DNA of 64,000 bases from CAKZYD01 sp039814715 (lineage in GTDB: Bacteria; Pseudomonadota; Alphaproteobacteria; Sphingomonadales; CAKZYD01): positions 62,001 to 126,000 of the forward strand of contig JBCCAR010000003.1 of NCBI GenBank assembly GCA_039814715.1, read 5' to 3'. How positions within the stretch are numbered: position 1 is the stretch's first letter; each line of letters opens with the position of its first letter. Positions 43,700-52,500 of the stretch are shown here, one piece after another. A model generated the notes under the pieces. The model had not been told where the DNA came from. It worked only from the letters and a program-made list of their open reading frames with translations, and did not search any database. A program made the position numbers and the translations under genes.

Positions 43700-44839
43700 A
43701 TGAGCCCTATGAACGCACTCGGTATTGATAAAGCACCCAGCGAGACGCGGGTTGTTGTGGCGATGTCTGGCGGCGTGGATTCCTCGACAGTTGCCGCTTT
43801 GCTGCATGACCAAGGCTATGACGTGGTCGGTATTACGCTTCAGCTGTACGACCATGGTTTGGCGCTGCAGAAAAAAGGCGCGTGCTGCGCTGGCCTGGAT
43901 ATTTATGATGCCCAGCAAGTCGCTTCGACCCTTGGGATTGATCATTATGTGCTCGATTATGAGAGCCGTTTTAAAGAAGCAGTGATTGATGACTTTGCTG
44001 ACAGCTACGTGCGCGGCGAAACCCCTTTGCCGTGCGTTCGCTGTAATCAAAGCGTTAAGTTTAAAGACCTCTATGGCATGGCGCGAGACCTTGGCGCTGA
44101 TTGTCTGGCAACGGGTCACTATGTGCAGCGCACGTTAGAAGATGGCCGCGCCCAGCTACGCCGCGCTGCTGACCATGGCAAAGACCAGTCTTATTTTCTG
44201 TTCGCAACGACACAGGAGCAGCTCGATTATCTGCGCTTTCCCCTCGGCGGACTGCACAAACCTGATGTTCGCGCACTGGCTGAAACCTATGGCTTAGCCA
44301 TTGCCGATAAGCCCGATAGCCAAGACATTTGCTTTGTTCCCAATGGCAATTATGGGGAATTGGTTTCGCGTTTGCGGCCAGGTGCTGCTGAAAAAGGCAA
44401 TATTGTTCATCTCGATGGGACGGTGCTTGGCGAGCACCAAGGGATTTTACACTATACGATCGGCCAGCGGAAAGGCTTGGGCGTTGGCGGCATGGCCGAC
44501 CCGATTTATGTGGTCGGGCTCCGGCCGGAGACGCGGGAAGTGGTGGTTGGCCCGCGTGAAGCGCTTGCTGCAGCGTCCCTTATGATGGATGAGTGCAATT
44601 GGCTCAGCGACGCGGTGACTGGTTCATCCTTTAAGGCGCAGGCAAAGATACGCTCTACAACTGCGCCCGAACCTGTGACGATCCATATGGAGCATGCAAG
44701 CGCCGCGCGCGTGGAGTTCGAAAGCCCGGAATATGGCGTCTCTCCCGGACAGGCATGCGTTGTGTATGATGGAGATAGAGTGCTTGGCGGCGGCTGGATC
44801 CGCTCCGCTCAATCGGCTTATGCCGTCGACGCAGCCTGA
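43700..44839 (+). CDS. mnmA: MnmA, tRNA-specific 2-thiouridylase
   Basis: Transfers sulfur to U34 of tRNA-Lys, -Glu and -Gln using ATP. 379 residues from the ATG at 43700 (an ATG at 43709 is also possible). PP-loop VVAMSGGVDSSTVAALL near residue 25, a first conserved cysteine in PLPCVRCNQSVKFKDL and a second in SPGQACVVYDGDRVLGGG are in place, with KPDSQDICFVPNG and HYTIGQRKGLG as family marks. A frame from 43550 adds a poorly conserved leader. Its last 22 bases overlap the convergent gene. Confidence 0.94.
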   Translation: MSPMNALGIDKAPSETRVVVAMSGGVDSSTVAALLHDQGYDVVGITLQLYDHGLALQKKGACCAGLDIYDAQQVASTLGIDHYVLDYESRFKEAVIDDFADSYVRGETPLPCVRCNQSVKFKDLYGMARDLGADCLATGHYVQRTLEDGRAQLRRAADHGKDQSYFLFATTQEQLDYLRFPLGGLHKPDVRALAETYGLAIADKPDSQDICFVPNGNYGELVSRLRPGAAEKGNIVHLDGTVLGEHQGILHYTIGQRKGLGVGGMADPIYVVGLRPETREVVVGPREALAAASLMMDECNWLSDAVTGSSFKAQAKIRSTTAPEPVTIHMEHASAARVEFESPEYGVSPGQACVVYDGDRVLGGGWIRSAQSAYAVDAA

Positions 44840-45954
44840 TTGCCTGTATAATTGGGCACATTGTCTGCTAAAAATTCGGCGTTTTCCGCCCTTAAAGCTG
44901 CGCCTGCTTCATCATAAAGAAACGGCAAAAATACAAATCGGTTCCCTTTGGTAACCGGCAGCGCCTCGTGAAGGAGGCAGCAGCCAAACACCACGGCGCC
45001 TCCGCGCGGCGCGACAAAAACCTGGTCTGAGAACTCAGGGAACCGTAATCCGCCGCCTTCATAGTCCCCCGTATTGAGGTTGATAGTCACAGCAAAGGAG
45101 CGGTGCGCCGTTCCCTTTGTCGTATTGTCGCGGTGCGGAAGGAAGAACCCGCCTTTTTCTTTCGTATAACAGGCGACAATGTAGCGCTCCATGCGCGTCG
45201 CTTTAAAGTTCAATGAGCGATGCAATATAGGAACAAGACGTCTTTCAACGCGCAGTCGTGCCTCCTTGCGCAGGTCTTCATCGTCTATCTGACTGTCGAA
45301 GCGGACTTTAAAACTTGGGTTTTCTACATAGACTGTTTGGCCGTCCTTTTCAGACATAACGCCGGAGTATTGTGCGCCTGCTTTTTTGTAATAACGGATG
45401 AGTTCCTGGCAGAAGTCTTCTTCAAAAACGCGCGGTACGACGAGGACGGGTGGGTGAAGTGGCGCGCCGGCATGCTCATAGGGCGGGGGCATGTGCGCAA
45501 TAACGTCTAACGCTGTGCTCAGCTCTTCAAGCGGCGCGCAATGCAGGACGCGCAGCATGGGATCGCAAACGACGGCCATTGGCCGAATACGCATGTCATC
45601 ACCATTGCCGATCCGCTTACCTAAACGGTAGAGCTCAAAAATCTTGCCGCCAGCATCATCAAAATGCCGGATACCCGGTAAACGTGGCTGCGACAAAGGA
45701 GTTTGCCCCGTTTTTCCGTCCGCCCAGATCGCGAAGCAACTCGCTGTGTTATCGTCAAAAAGGGAGCAGTTGCGGACCTGTTCCATCACCTGTTTCGCCG
45801 TAGCGTTGTCGTGCGATCCAATGAAAAGCAAAATCACATACCGGCCCGCCGCGCTGCCAAAAGCATAGCGTGGATTTGAGCCGCATTTGCCGTGAAATAA
45901 GGGGGCTAGGGCGCCTGGCTCGGCATAGAAAGTTGGTTGGTGCGCTGGATGCAT
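44818..45954 (-). CDS. Thioredoxin-fold / 2OG-Fe(II) oxygenase fusion protein
   Basis: Protein of 378 residues. The N-terminal 160 have a peroxiredoxin-like thioredoxin-fold outline (GRYVILLFIGSHDNATAKQVMEQV, later RPMAVVCDPMLRVLH) but the P-x3-T-x2-C active site is absent. Residues about 170-350 form a prolyl-4-hydroxylase-type 2-oxoglutarate oxygenase: iron ligands His274 and Asp276 in LPHRDNT and His329 in CLLHEALPV, and Arg339 in KGNRFVFLPF for 2-oxoglutarate. The partner substrate is unknown. The 3' end overlaps mnmA by 22 bases. Confidence 0.8.
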   Translation of the reverse strand: MHPAHQPTFYAEPGALAPLFHGKCGSNPRYAFGSAAGRYVILLFIGSHDNATAKQVMEQVRNCSLFDDNTASCFAIWADGKTGQTPLSQPRLPGIRHFDDAGGKIFELYRLGKRIGNGDDMRIRPMAVVCDPMLRVLHCAPLEELSTALDVIAHMPPPYEHAGAPLHPPVLVVPRVFEEDFCQELIRYYKKAGAQYSGVMSEKDGQTVYVENPSFKVRFDSQIDDEDLRKEARLRVERRLVPILHRSLNFKATRMERYIVACYTKEKGGFFLPHRDNTTKGTAHRSFAVTINLNTGDYEGGGLRFPEFSDQVFVAPRGGAVVFGCCLLHEALPVTKGNRFVFLPFLYDEAGAALRAENAEFLADNVPNYTGNQAASTA

Positions 45955-46133
45955 CGTAGGCCTATATTTTCCCCATTGGCATGACCATTCAAGATGTAAG
46001 TGCGCGACCTTACCGGCGCGTTAACCATGTTAGGAAAGAGCTGCCAAAAGACTATGAGCGCGTTTAGGCTGTCACTGTCAAGCGCAGGCAGAGGACGCGA
46101 CAATGAAAGGAAAAGGGGAGGCGGACGCACGCC

Positions 46134-46460
46134 CTACCATTTGGCTTCCAAAGACATGATGCGCTTGGGCTTTAGGCCAACGCTGAGGTCTACGTTGACA
46201 GAGCGATATTCATCGCCAAAGAGTGAATAACTCGTTTGCGTATCATTCGGCCAGCTCTCGAGATTCCGCATCACATGCAGATCAGCCAGTTGGCTGGATT
46301 GGCCCACTTTTAATTTTGAGGCTGGCAATGCCGGTTTGGGCGTGGGTTCGGGCAAGAGCCACATGGCTTTCACAGGCTGCACGAGCAGCCCATTGGCCTG
46401 CGCGCTGAAGCACGTCAAAAGCGCGACTGACAGTCCAAAAAGTAAGTGCCTCAAGCGCAT
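46134..46460 (-). CDS. Small exported protein of unknown function
   Basis: Protein of 108 residues with a signal peptide (MRLRHLLFGLSVALLTCFSAQA, cut near NGLL). The mature part is short, Pro-rich at first (LLPEPTPKPALP) and then polar with no domain I recognise. The ATG at 46460 is preceded by GGAGGGAG, a strong ribosome-binding site; the longer frame from 46553 is not supported. It lies 125 bases downstream of the TolC-like gene on the same strand and could belong to the same secretion locus. Confidence 0.65.
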   Translation of the reverse strand: MRLRHLLFGLSVALLTCFSAQANGLLVQPVKAMWLLPEPTPKPALPASKLKVGQSSQLADLHVMRNLESWPNDTQTSYSLFGDEYRSVNVDLSVGLKPKRIMSLEAKW

Positions 46461-46585
46461 AAACTCCCTCCACCAAAGTTTGATGCATATTGGGGGAGGA
46501 TAGCGGCGACTTGGTGGATAAGATGTGACCAAATTGGAATTTATTAATGGCAATTTGTTGAAAATTGCGCCGATTATGCAGGAGA

Positions 46586-49294
46586 TTACTCGTCCGACGT
46601 TAAGGCATAATACAGGCTGCCAAGCTGCTGAAGCACGCGGAAAGCGGCTCTGTTTTCTTGGTAGCTGTTGAGCACTTGTTCGAGTTTTGCATTGATCAGC
46701 GCTTGCTGTGCATCCAGCAAATCAAAGGCTGTGCGGTCGCCTGCGCGAAATTGCTCTTCATACAGCCTTACAACTTCTTTTGCGGCATCTACTTGATCGC
46801 GAATGGTATCCACCTTCGCGCGGCTGGCATCGATTGCCGTAAAGTCATTGCGAATGTTCTGTTCAACTTCGCGGCGTTGTTTTTCAAACTCGAAACCAAT
46901 TTCTTTAATGCGTGCACGTAGACGAGCTGACACTGCGCTGTCAGCGCCGCCGTTGAAAGCATTATAGCGCAAGAACATCATAGCGCGCGCATCGCGCGTC
47001 TCGCCGGTTTCCCCAGCCACATCCGTCCGCAAGTTGCCTTGAACTTCAACTTCCACTTTTGGCAAGAAATTCCCGCGGTGGCTGCGCAGTTGGTTGCGAA
47101 TGGACTTGGTATCCGCCTTCACTTGCAAGAGCCGCGGGCTTTCTTCTACGCTGCGGTCAGCTGCGTCCTGCGGGCTTTGCGGCAGGAGAGACAAGTCAAG
47201 GAGCGGATCGACCAACAGGCCAGGCGGTGCATCCAAAAGGCGGCGATATTGATCGCGTGCTTGCTGGAGTTTGCTTTCTTCTTCCAACATGAAGGATTCA
47301 GCGTTTGATAAGCTGGAGGCAACGCGGTTCACGTCAGCGGCCGTGCCTTGGCCAGCTTCTTTTTGAGCTGTTACAAGGTTGAGAATGTACTCATGCGCTT
47401 CTAAGTTTTGATGCGCCAAGGCGACAACTTTTTGCTGCTGCAAAACGCCTAAATAGGCAGTTGTGACTTCGTAAGTGAGGTCTTCCACGCTTTGCAGCTT
47501 TTCCAGCTTGGCCGATTCATAGTTCTGTTTAGCGCGGCGGTAATCAAACTGTGTCAGGCCAAAATCAAACACAGTCTGGCGCAAAGTGGCGTTGAGTTCA
47601 CGGCGAATACGGGTGATTTCTTCATTGCCGCTTTGGCGAGAGACTTCTGGTCCGCCGCCAGCGTTGATATCAACTTTCGGCAAGAAGCCAGAGCGCGCCT
47701 CGCGCACAGCATAAAAGGCATCTTCCTGCTGTGCTTCAGCGATTTTTACGTCTGGGTTTGTCGCAATGGCATGTTCCACAGCATCGCGCAAGGTCTCCAG
47801 GCCGCCTTGGCCAATGGGCCGCGCTTCATACTTCGTCGATGTCGTTTTAACAGATGCAACGATGCTGCCGCGGTCTTCATTAGGAACATTCAAGAGCTTT
47901 GCTTCGCCTGGCAAACCGACCATGTCGATCACATCCAATGATTGCTCCCGCGTTAAGAAATCCTGCTGGAGGGTTTGCGGTGTCGCTTCAATAGATGGGG
48001 CTGTCTCGCCTGCGCCAGCTCGCAAGCTCTCTAAGGCTGTGGATTCCGCGCTGGCCACCTTCGCTGGTTCTTTAAGCTGTTCTGCTGCGATCGGCGCACT
48101 CTCTACAATGGACGCAGACTGCGCGGTCTGCGTCGTTTCGCCAACCAAGCCCTGCCACGCGCCAATGCCTGCCAGTGTAATCTTGGCAGCAGCGTCACTG
48201 GGAGGGTTTGCCGTCCGCTTTTGCTGAACTGAAATGTCATTGTCGGCGTTCGCCGCCGCTGATCGGACAATCTGCGCGTTATAGTCTGCAAGAGGGTTTT
48301 TGGTTTTAGGCAGTGTAGCGAGCTGCTTGCGAACCAAGGCTGGCAGAGGGTCTGGCTTTGGTACTAGGCTTTCAGGCCGCATCAATGGCACGAGACGTAT
48401 ATCAAATGTGGCAACCTGCTGCGTCGTCAATTGCGCGTTTGTGTGACCGCTTTTAATGGCCGCCATTACTGTGCGTTTTGGCGTCTCCTGCGTTTCAAAG
48501 ACAGATATAGGTCTCTTCAGCGCTGCAATCTCAATTGTTTGTATTGGCTCAAGCAGTGCGGCTTGCAGACTTTTTGCGCCTTCCGCGATAGAAGAGACGC
48601 CGCGCTCTAAAGCTGCGACGGAAACTGTCGGGATTTGCGGGTTTAGCGCAGGCGCCAATGACGTTGGTCGTTCAAGACGCTCCAGCGCAATGCTTTGCGC
48701 CTGCGCGAGCTGCGTCCTCATAGCCGTTTTTTCAGCATCACGCGCGCTGAACTCTGCTGCAATTGATTTTATTGCTAAAACATCGCGAGGCACGGATGCT
48801 ACAGTGATATCGCGGCTTGCCTTCAGTTCTTTTGCGGCAAAGGCGCGCTGCCGGGCCAATTCCTTTTGTCTGGTTTTAATTTGCTTTTTATCAGCCGAAC
48901 CCAGCAGCGCTTTAGGCCTTTCAAGCGCCTTGAGCGACACATTGAAAGGCGGCGCTTGAACGCGCTGTACGAATTGTGCTTCAGGCTTGATAACCGGCAG
49001 CATGGGCTGCACCGCTGCTTTTATCACCCGTGCTGGCGATAGCGGCGGCGCGCTGGGTGACTGCGTGTCCCAAGTCTCGGGTTGTTGCACCATAGCGTCC
49101 GCCGGCCCGGCTGAGGGTTCTATAAAGCGCTCAAAGCCAGGTTGGAGGCCGATCACATCGCCGAAGGTCGCTCGGTCCATATAAATGGGATCGTCGGAAA
49201 CGCTGACAATCTTGGGTTTCTTTTTGCCTGCAACCGCAGGGCTCGCCAGCACAATGGCCACTAGGCACAGGCCAGCCAGCCTCAGCACGCGCAT
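46586..49294 (-). CDS. TolC-family type I secretion outer-membrane protein with long N-terminal extension
   Basis: Protein of about 902 residues from the ATG at 49294 (signal peptide MRVLRLAGLCLVAIVLASPAVAG). The C-terminal 420 residues are a complete TolC-type outer-membrane factor: ETLRDAVEHAIATNPDVKIAEAQQEDAFYAVREARSGFLPKVDINAG at about residue 478, QTVFDFGLTQFDYRRAKQNYESA, and the second repeat RNQLRSHRGNFLPKVEVEVQG. The first 470 residues are an Ala/Gln/Thr-rich, probably disordered extension not found in TolC, with a repeated L-x-R-P-x-S motif. Divergent from the giant RTX adhesin, which it probably exports together with an ABC transporter and membrane fusion protein outside the window. 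Confidence 0.85.
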   Translation of the reverse strand: MRVLRLAGLCLVAIVLASPAVAGKKKPKIVSVSDDPIYMDRATFGDVIGLQPGFERFIEPSAGPADAMVQQPETWDTQSPSAPPLSPARVIKAAVQPMLPVIKPEAQFVQRVQAPPFNVSLKALERPKALLGSADKKQIKTRQKELARQRAFAAKELKASRDITVASVPRDVLAIKSIAAEFSARDAEKTAMRTQLAQAQSIALERLERPTSLAPALNPQIPTVSVAALERGVSSIAEGAKSLQAALLEPIQTIEIAALKRPISVFETQETPKRTVMAAIKSGHTNAQLTTQQVATFDIRLVPLMRPESLVPKPDPLPALVRKQLATLPKTKNPLADYNAQIVRSAAANADNDISVQQKRTANPPSDAAAKITLAGIGAWQGLVGETTQTAQSASIVESAPIAAEQLKEPAKVASAESTALESLRAGAGETAPSIEATPQTLQQDFLTREQSLDVIDMVGLPGEAKLLNVPNEDRGSIVASVKTTSTKYEARPIGQGGLETLRDAVEHAIATNPDVKIAEAQQEDAFYAVREARSGFLPKVDINAGGGPEVSRQSGNEEITRIRRELNATLRQTVFDFGLTQFDYRRAKQNYESAKLEKLQSVEDLTYEVTTAYLGVLQQQKVVALAHQNLEAHEYILNLVTAQKEAGQGTAADVNRVASSLSNAESFMLEEESKLQQARDQYRRLLDAPPGLLVDPLLDLSLLPQSPQDAADRSVEESPRLLQVKADTKSIRNQLRSHRGNFLPKVEVEVQGNLRTDVAGETGETRDARAMMFLRYNAFNGGADSAVSARLRARIKEIGFEFEKQRREVEQNIRNDFTAIDASRAKVDTIRDQVDAAKEVVRLYEEQFRAGDRTAFDLLDAQQALINAKLEQVLNSYQENRAAFRVLQQLGSLYYALTSDE

Positions 49295-49552
49295 GCGTAC
49301 TGTGGTTGCCAGCAGGTATTTTTTCCCGCTGATCAACACCTGGCCAACCTATTGCGTGTTGCCACTGACACTAAACTCCAAACTCGCGCGAAAACTTCTT
49401 TACGAAATATTTAGATAAGTAAACGAAATGTAATCGTAGACCTCCGCTAAGAAATCACTTTCTAAACAGGCAAGGTAAAGGGTGAGTTAACCCTAACGTT
49501 CTCCAAATAATTTCTACAATTTTCACTATTTGGAAAGCCTGGCGGATGAAAA
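49295..49552. promoter_or_regulatory. Divergent control region between the TolC-like gene and the RTX adhesin
   Basis: 258 bases with no gene. An inverted repeat AGGGT-N6-ACCCT at 49479-49494 overlaps GTTAAC and a TTAACCCTAA element (CtrA half-site-like), about 60 bases before the adhesin start, so it could be an operator. I did not find a clear -35/-10 pair. Confidence 0.4.
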
Positions 49553-52500
49553 ATGGCAATTCGAAGTATTGTGTCAGTGGCGAATGGGTCTTCAATGGCT
49601 GAAGAGCAGACGGCGGGTTCACCGCCTTCAGAAGAAAATGTGCAAACAGATCAGAACGTTGCACCGCTGGCTGTTGCCGAAGTGGCAGCGGGCGGTCAGC
49701 TTGTGTTCGACTTCCCTTACGAATCGGTTGAACTTGAGTTCATCGATGTCGACGTCCTTTTTAAGTTCCCAGATGGTAGCCAAGTCCTCGTACCAGGTCT
49801 TGGTTTGCTCGCGCTATCTGACAATCCGCCGACGATTGTGTTTGCTGGCTTTCCAATCCCGGCAGACCAGCTGCTAACCCGCGTTGGCGAATTTACGGAC
49901 ATTCCCGAAGCAACACCGCCTTTGTTTAGTTCAGAAGAAACCCTGGACCCGGTGGAGGAGACAGACGATTCCGCTGAGCAGGCTGAGTTTTTGACGGCTG
50001 CTGAGCAACAGGCTCCTGGCGGCATCCTATCAGAGACAATTGAAGAGGCTGCTGCTCAAAAGGCAGTTGAAGAAAGTGAAGCGGATTCCGACGCGGAAGA
50101 ACAAAGCCGCATTATCGAGAAAATCAGCAATGAGAGCGCATCTGCTGCTGCTGCTCCGATGGACCCTGCCTCTAGCCCAGATCCCACCGAAGAGGTTGGT
50201 AGCTCGATTGCTGAACTCACGCCTTCCATTACGATAGAATTGTTCGGCGTCACAGGCCAAACAACCGAAGTCGTAGATGGCCGCACGATCTTACGCGGCG
50301 CGGCTGCAGCGACGGGTGCTGACGAAGACCCAGCCTTCGGCGCGCAAGTTGAACGCGAACAGATTACTGGCAGTTCAGCGAGTGAGACTATCATCGCTGA
50401 TTCTGAAGTGTTAGCGCCCGAGGGTTTCACAACGCGGATTTTGCGCGTTGTCGCTGATATTCCCCAATCGGGTGTTGAAGTGACCAAGATCACTGTTCCA
50501 ACGCTTCCAGATGGCTTCTCGGTTATTAATGGTGAGCTGACGGACGCAGGCTGGGTCATCGATTTAGACGATCCCCTGGCGAATGCAGATTTTGATGTTG
50601 CAGCTGTGAACATCGGCTCCACTGCGGTCGGGTTTGATATTCAGCTGCAATATGCCATTCCCGAAGATGGGGTGACCCAAACAGAGTCAGGCTTTCTCAA
50701 CGAGTTCTTTGTTCCCATTGCCTTTACCTTGAGTTCAGAAAGCGCCCAGAGCGTTTCTGTCGCTTCAGTTCAGGCGCGGATGGCGGTCAATCCGGCCGCC
50801 TCTGAAGAGGACGTCTACCTGGTTGATGAACAATCAGGCGAAGCTATTACGGTTTTGTTTGATGTACCGCCAGGCAACATCATTGATGCTGGCGCGGGCG
50901 ATGACTTGATTGTTGCCGGTGCTGGGCAAGACGACATTGACGGCGGAACGGGCGAGGACCTCGTCTCCTATGAAACCTCTGACGAAAGTGTAGAGGTCAA
51001 CCTAGAAAACGGCGCTGGTACAGGTGGCTATGCAGAAGGCGATAATTTCACCGGCATCGAAGGCGCCATAGGCTCACGCTTTGATGATGTATTGCGCGGC
51101 GGAGCCGGTGATGAACGCTTTTCCGGCCGCGGCGGCGAAGACGAATTAATTGGCGGCGCGGGCGTAGATATCGCCGACTACCGCATATCTGCAGAAGCGA
51201 TCACCTTATCAACAGACGGCAGCCTTGGCGCCGGCGGCGATGCGCTAGGTGATACACTTACGCAAATTGAAGGCATTGATGCCACCGACTTTAATGACGT
51301 GCTCACTGGCTCTGGCGCCAATGAAATTCTGCGCGGTTTTGCTGGCGATGACACAATCGTTGGCCTTGGCGGCGCAGACGTCCTCGACGGCGGTGAGGGC
51401 TATGACATCACCGATTACAGCGCGTCTTCTGCTGCGGTCACTGTCTTCTTGGACGGTAGGACAGGCAGCGGCGGCGATGCGGCCGGGGATGTTTTAAGCG
51501 GCTTTGAAGAGCTACGCGGTTCCGCTTTTGATGACAATTTGACGGGTGACGCCGCTGACAATTTCCTCGTCGGTGGCCTCGGCGCAGACACCATCGACGG
51601 CGCCGGCGGGATTGATACAGTTGATTTTAGCGCTTCAGAGGAGGCCGTCACTGTCTTTATGGATGGCCGTGTTGGCTCTGGCGGTAAGGCAGAAGGCGAC
51701 GTTATCACCAATGTTGAGCGTCTCTTTGGCTCAGACTTTGACGATACATTGATCGGGGGCGATGGCGAAGACAGCATCTTCGGCGGGCTTGGGGATGATG
51801 TGATCTCCGGCGGCGCTGCGGGCGATATGCTGTATGGCGGCGAAGGCTTTGATGCCGTTTCCTATGAGTTCTCTAGCGCTGCTGTGAATGTCTCCCTCGA
51901 TGGCACGTCCACGGGCGGTGATGCGCAAGGCGATCTCTTTTTTGATGTTGAAGCGCTGTTTGGCTCGAACTTCAGTGACACGCTCAGCGGGACTGCAGGC
52001 AATGATCAGCTCTCCGGCTTGGGCGGTGACGACATCCTGATCGGCGGTGAAGGCGGGGACATCCTGACAGGCGGCGCCGGGTTTGATGCTGCAGATTATT
52101 CAAATTCACGCACTGGTGTCACCGTCTATCTCGATGGCACGATCTCTGAAGGTGGAGAGGCGGACGGCGATACTCTGACTGAAATTGAGCAAGTCATCGG
52201 ATCGCGCCGTGCTGACATTATAAACGGTTCGGACAGCGATGATCTTTTAGAAGGCCGGGACGGCGATGACATTCTAGAAGGTGCCAGCGGCGCTGATACT
52301 CTTGAAGGCGGAGACGGCCTCGACACCGCTCGATATGCGTCCAGTGATGTTGGTGTCTTGGTTGATTTGCTAGGCAATGCCGGCACTGGCGGTCATGCGC
52401 AAGGCGACCGACTGCAGGATATTGAAAACCTGACGGGGTCCGGTTTCGCCGATCAGTTGACCGGCTCAGCGGGAAACAACGCGCTCGATGGTTTGGGCGG

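Noticed and set aside
49553..49900. A LapG-type cleavage site in the adhesin N-terminus, suggested by VAAGGQ near residue 45.
   Set aside because: The known retention modules need about 100 residues before the Ala-Ala site, but only about 44 precede it, and no LapD or LapG gene is in the window. The adhesin could still be retained by another means.
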